In this document: piece after piece, positions 5,574 through 7,188 of the stretch
How the letters are laid out: the number at the start of each line of letters is the position of its first letter
How positions within the stretch are numbered: position 1 is the first letter of the stretch
Assembly (NCBI GenBank): GCA_021778815.1
Contig: JAJYBW010000172.1
Location: 1 to 7,188 of the forward strand
Length of the DNA: 7,188 nt
Reading direction: 5' to 3'
DNA from: Acidobacteriota bacterium
GTDB lineage: Bacteria; Acidobacteriota; Terriglobia; Terriglobales; Acidobacteriaceae
The notes under the pieces: model-generated
What the model was told of the DNA's origin: nothing
Database searches by the model: none
The model's input: only the letters and a program-made list of their open reading frames with translations
Program-made: the position numbers and the translations under genes

Positions 5574-7188
5574 ATGAACTGTCTTCGAATGTGGCGGGGC
5601 CTGATTGTTTGCGTGCTGGTCGCGCTGGCGGCGTCGCCTTCGTGGTCGCAATCCGGGTCGGCCAATGAGACCGACTGGGACGGACACCTGGTCTGGGTGC
5701 TTCCATTTGAAAACAATTCCACGCAGCCCGGCCTCGACTGGATTGGCGCTTCTTTTCCAGACATCCTGAACGCGCGCCTGAGTTCCGCCGGTTTTCTCAC
5801 CATCCGCCGCGAAGATCGCCGCTATGCCATGCAGCATCTAGGCCTGCCAGCGGATTTTCATCCGACTCAGGCGACCGCCTTTCGTATTGGCCAAACCCTC
5901 GATGCGGATTATGTCGTCTTCGGAAATTACACGGTCGCCAATGGCCACATTCAAGCCACCGCGCGCGTCCTGGATATGCATGGGCCCAGCATGGGCGCCA
6001 CGCTGCAGCAGGAAGGCAATCTGGACCAGCTCATCAAGATTGAGGATTCATTGGCATGGAAGGTGGCCATGCAGATCAATCCCAAACTCAATCTTGAGCA
6101 GCAGACCTTTCTCGCCGCCAGTCGCGACCTTCGCCTGGATGCTTTCGAAAATTACATTCGCGGATTGGTCGAGCCCGGCGCTGAGGAGCGCATCGGCCAT
6201 CTGACAAAAGCCGTGCAGCTCAGTCCCGGCTATACTCAGGCGTGGTTTGCGCTCGGCCTCGCTTACTTCGACAATCAGCAATATGACCAGGCGCAGGCCG
6301 CGTTCGACAAGGTTCCAAAGGGCGGACGTCTGTCGTTAGAGGCCATGTTCTATTCCGGTCTCAGCGATCTTTACACCGGGAACTATTCCAGCGCGCAGAC
6401 TTCGTTCTCCTCCATCACTTCTGTGTTGCCCCTGCCGGAGGTATTGAACAACGAGGGAATCGCCTTCAATCGCCGCGGCCAGAACGGCACTGCATTTTTC
6501 AAGCGCGTGGTGGAGATGGATCCGCAAAACGCGGATTACTGGTTCAACCTGGCCGTTTCCGAGCGGCGTCAAAAAAACTACACGTCCGCGCTGAATGCCG
6601 TGGCACACTGCCTGACGATTCATCCGCAGGATGAAGAGGCGCAGAACCTTCGCAAGAACCTCACAATGCTCAAGAGTGGCCAACTCACAATTGCGCCGGC
6701 CAAGCCTGCCGCCGCCAAGATCGACGCATCCTCGGACCAGGGCGTATCGGACTCGGTCGACGATTTGCCAGACACCGACGAGCTCGCAAGAGACAAGCCG
6801 CAAGCGAAGAAACCACAAAGCGAACCCAGTTCCACGTCCGCGTCAGCAGGCTCCGACGCGACCAGCCCAGACTACGAGCCGCTGGAACGCATCGCGCGCA
6901 CCTACGATGAAAGCTCGCTGCGACAGGGTGCATTCGCATTGGAACAGATGAACGCCATGAAGCTGCGCTCGTTGCCGCCCTCCGAGCGCGCGCAGCGATT
7001 GTGCCAGCAGGGCAGATCCTATGTGAGCGATGGCTTACTACTGGAGGCAGAACGCCAGTTCCAGCTGGCGCTGGCTGCAAATCCCAACAGCTCCGCTGCC
7101 TATGCAGGATTAGCGGAAGTGCACGAGTATGCGGGCAGCATAAATATCGCGCAACAGGAAGCGACAAGGTCTCTCCAGTTGCAACCTA
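5574..7188 (+). CDS. Exported FlgO/TolB-like and TPR protein (3' end outside window)
   Basis: The frame stays open to the right edge, giving 538 visible residues. Three in-frame starts are possible: ATG 5529, GTG 5556 and ATG 5574. None has a strong Shine-Dalgarno. I chose 5574 because it gives a normal signal peptide (hydrophobic GLIVCVLVALAA, cleavage near SWSQ at residue 26); 5529, 4 bp after the upstream stop, would suit translational coupling. Residues about 40-175 resemble the FlgO/CsgG/TolB-N type fold: WVLPFENNS, then DWIGASFPDILNARLSSAGF, RREDR, and a strand DADYVVFGNYTV after a helix. TPR-like helices follow at about 206-250, 290-317 and 320-355 (for example AWFALGLAYFDNQQYDQAQAAF). 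Residues about 371-440 form a Ser/Asp/Lys/Pro-rich linker, and another TPR set begins near 474 and continues off the window. The protein is likely periplasmic or outer-membrane associated and scaffolds protein assembly, perhaps alongside the membrane glycosyltransferase encoded just upstream. Its substrate or partner is unknown. Confidence 0.85.
   Translation, partial: MNCLRMWRGLIVCVLVALAASPSWSQSGSANETDWDGHLVWVLPFENNSTQPGLDWIGASFPDILNARLSSAGFLTIRREDRRYAMQHLGLPADFHPTQATAFRIGQTLDADYVVFGNYTVANGHIQATARVLDMHGPSMGATLQQEGNLDQLIKIEDSLAWKVAMQINPKLNLEQQTFLAASRDLRLDAFENYIRGLVEPGAEERIGHLTKAVQLSPGYTQAWFALGLAYFDNQQYDQAQAAFDKVPKGGRLSLEAMFYSGLSDLYTGNYSSAQTSFSSITSVLPLPEVLNNEGIAFNRRGQNGTAFFKRVVEMDPQNADYWFNLAVSERRQKNYTSALNAVAHCLTIHPQDEEAQNLRKNLTMLKSGQLTIAPAKPAAAKIDASSDQGVSDSVDDLPDTDELARDKPQAKKPQSEPSSTSASAGSDATSPDYEPLERIARTYDESSLRQGAFALEQMNAMKLRSLPPSERAQRLCQQGRSYVSDGLLLEAERQFQLALAANPNSSAAYAGLAEVHEYAGSINIAQQEATRSLQLQP

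Noticed and set aside
6336..6818. Minus-strand open frame of 160 codons opposite the TPR gene, and similar ones at 6685-7167
   Set aside because: They lie opposite a continuous plus-strand frame with TPR and FlgO-like features and show no family resemblance.

Overview
The window reads as chromosomal DNA of a free-living, moderately GC-rich Gram-negative bacterium. The gene content fits an Acidobacteriota-type soil organism: a DUF3300 protein with a low-complexity tail, a DUF3467 protein, a family-39-type membrane glycosyltransferase, and a FlgO/TolB-like protein with TPRs. This assignment is inferred from family content and style; no marker gene is present. There is no tRNA, rRNA, CRISPR array, transposase or phage gene.

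Layout: (1) 1-600 (+) is the 3' part of a gene for an OmpA-type peptidoglycan-binding protein with an Ala/Gln/Glu-rich helical stalk. (2) 795-1229 (+) encodes a small secreted protein in which three tandem 11-residue LEA-like repeats are set between two beta-rich segments. (3) 1230-1583 holds no gene but carries a perfect 14-bp inverted repeat flanked by A and T tracts, a convincing bidirectional terminator between convergent genes. (4) 1584-3149 (-) is a DUF3300 exported protein with a Pro/Gln-rich N-terminal linker, a Gly/Trp/His-rich segment, a 13-residue (39-bp) tandem repeat array and a His/Gly-rich C-terminus. (5) 3150-3410 is a divergent regulatory region. (6) 3411-3731 (+) is a DUF3467 protein. 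(7) 3803-5524 (+) is an integral-membrane glycosyltransferase with a TTG start and a good Shine-Dalgarno sequence. (8) 5574-7188 (+), open at the right edge, is an exported FlgO/TolB-like plus TPR protein, probably co-transcribed with the glycosyltransferase.

Five of the six genes encode exported or membrane proteins: peptidoglycan anchoring, a periplasmic stress-like protein, a surface or periplasmic repeat protein, lipid-linked sugar transfer and a secreted TPR scaffold. The natural reading is a cell-envelope neighbourhood. The glycosyltransferase/TPR pair is the only clear operon. I see no strong case for a wholly new system. The most unusual material is the repeat architecture of three proteins (21-, 11- and 13-residue periodicities), including two adjacent 39-bp units that are identical at the DNA level.
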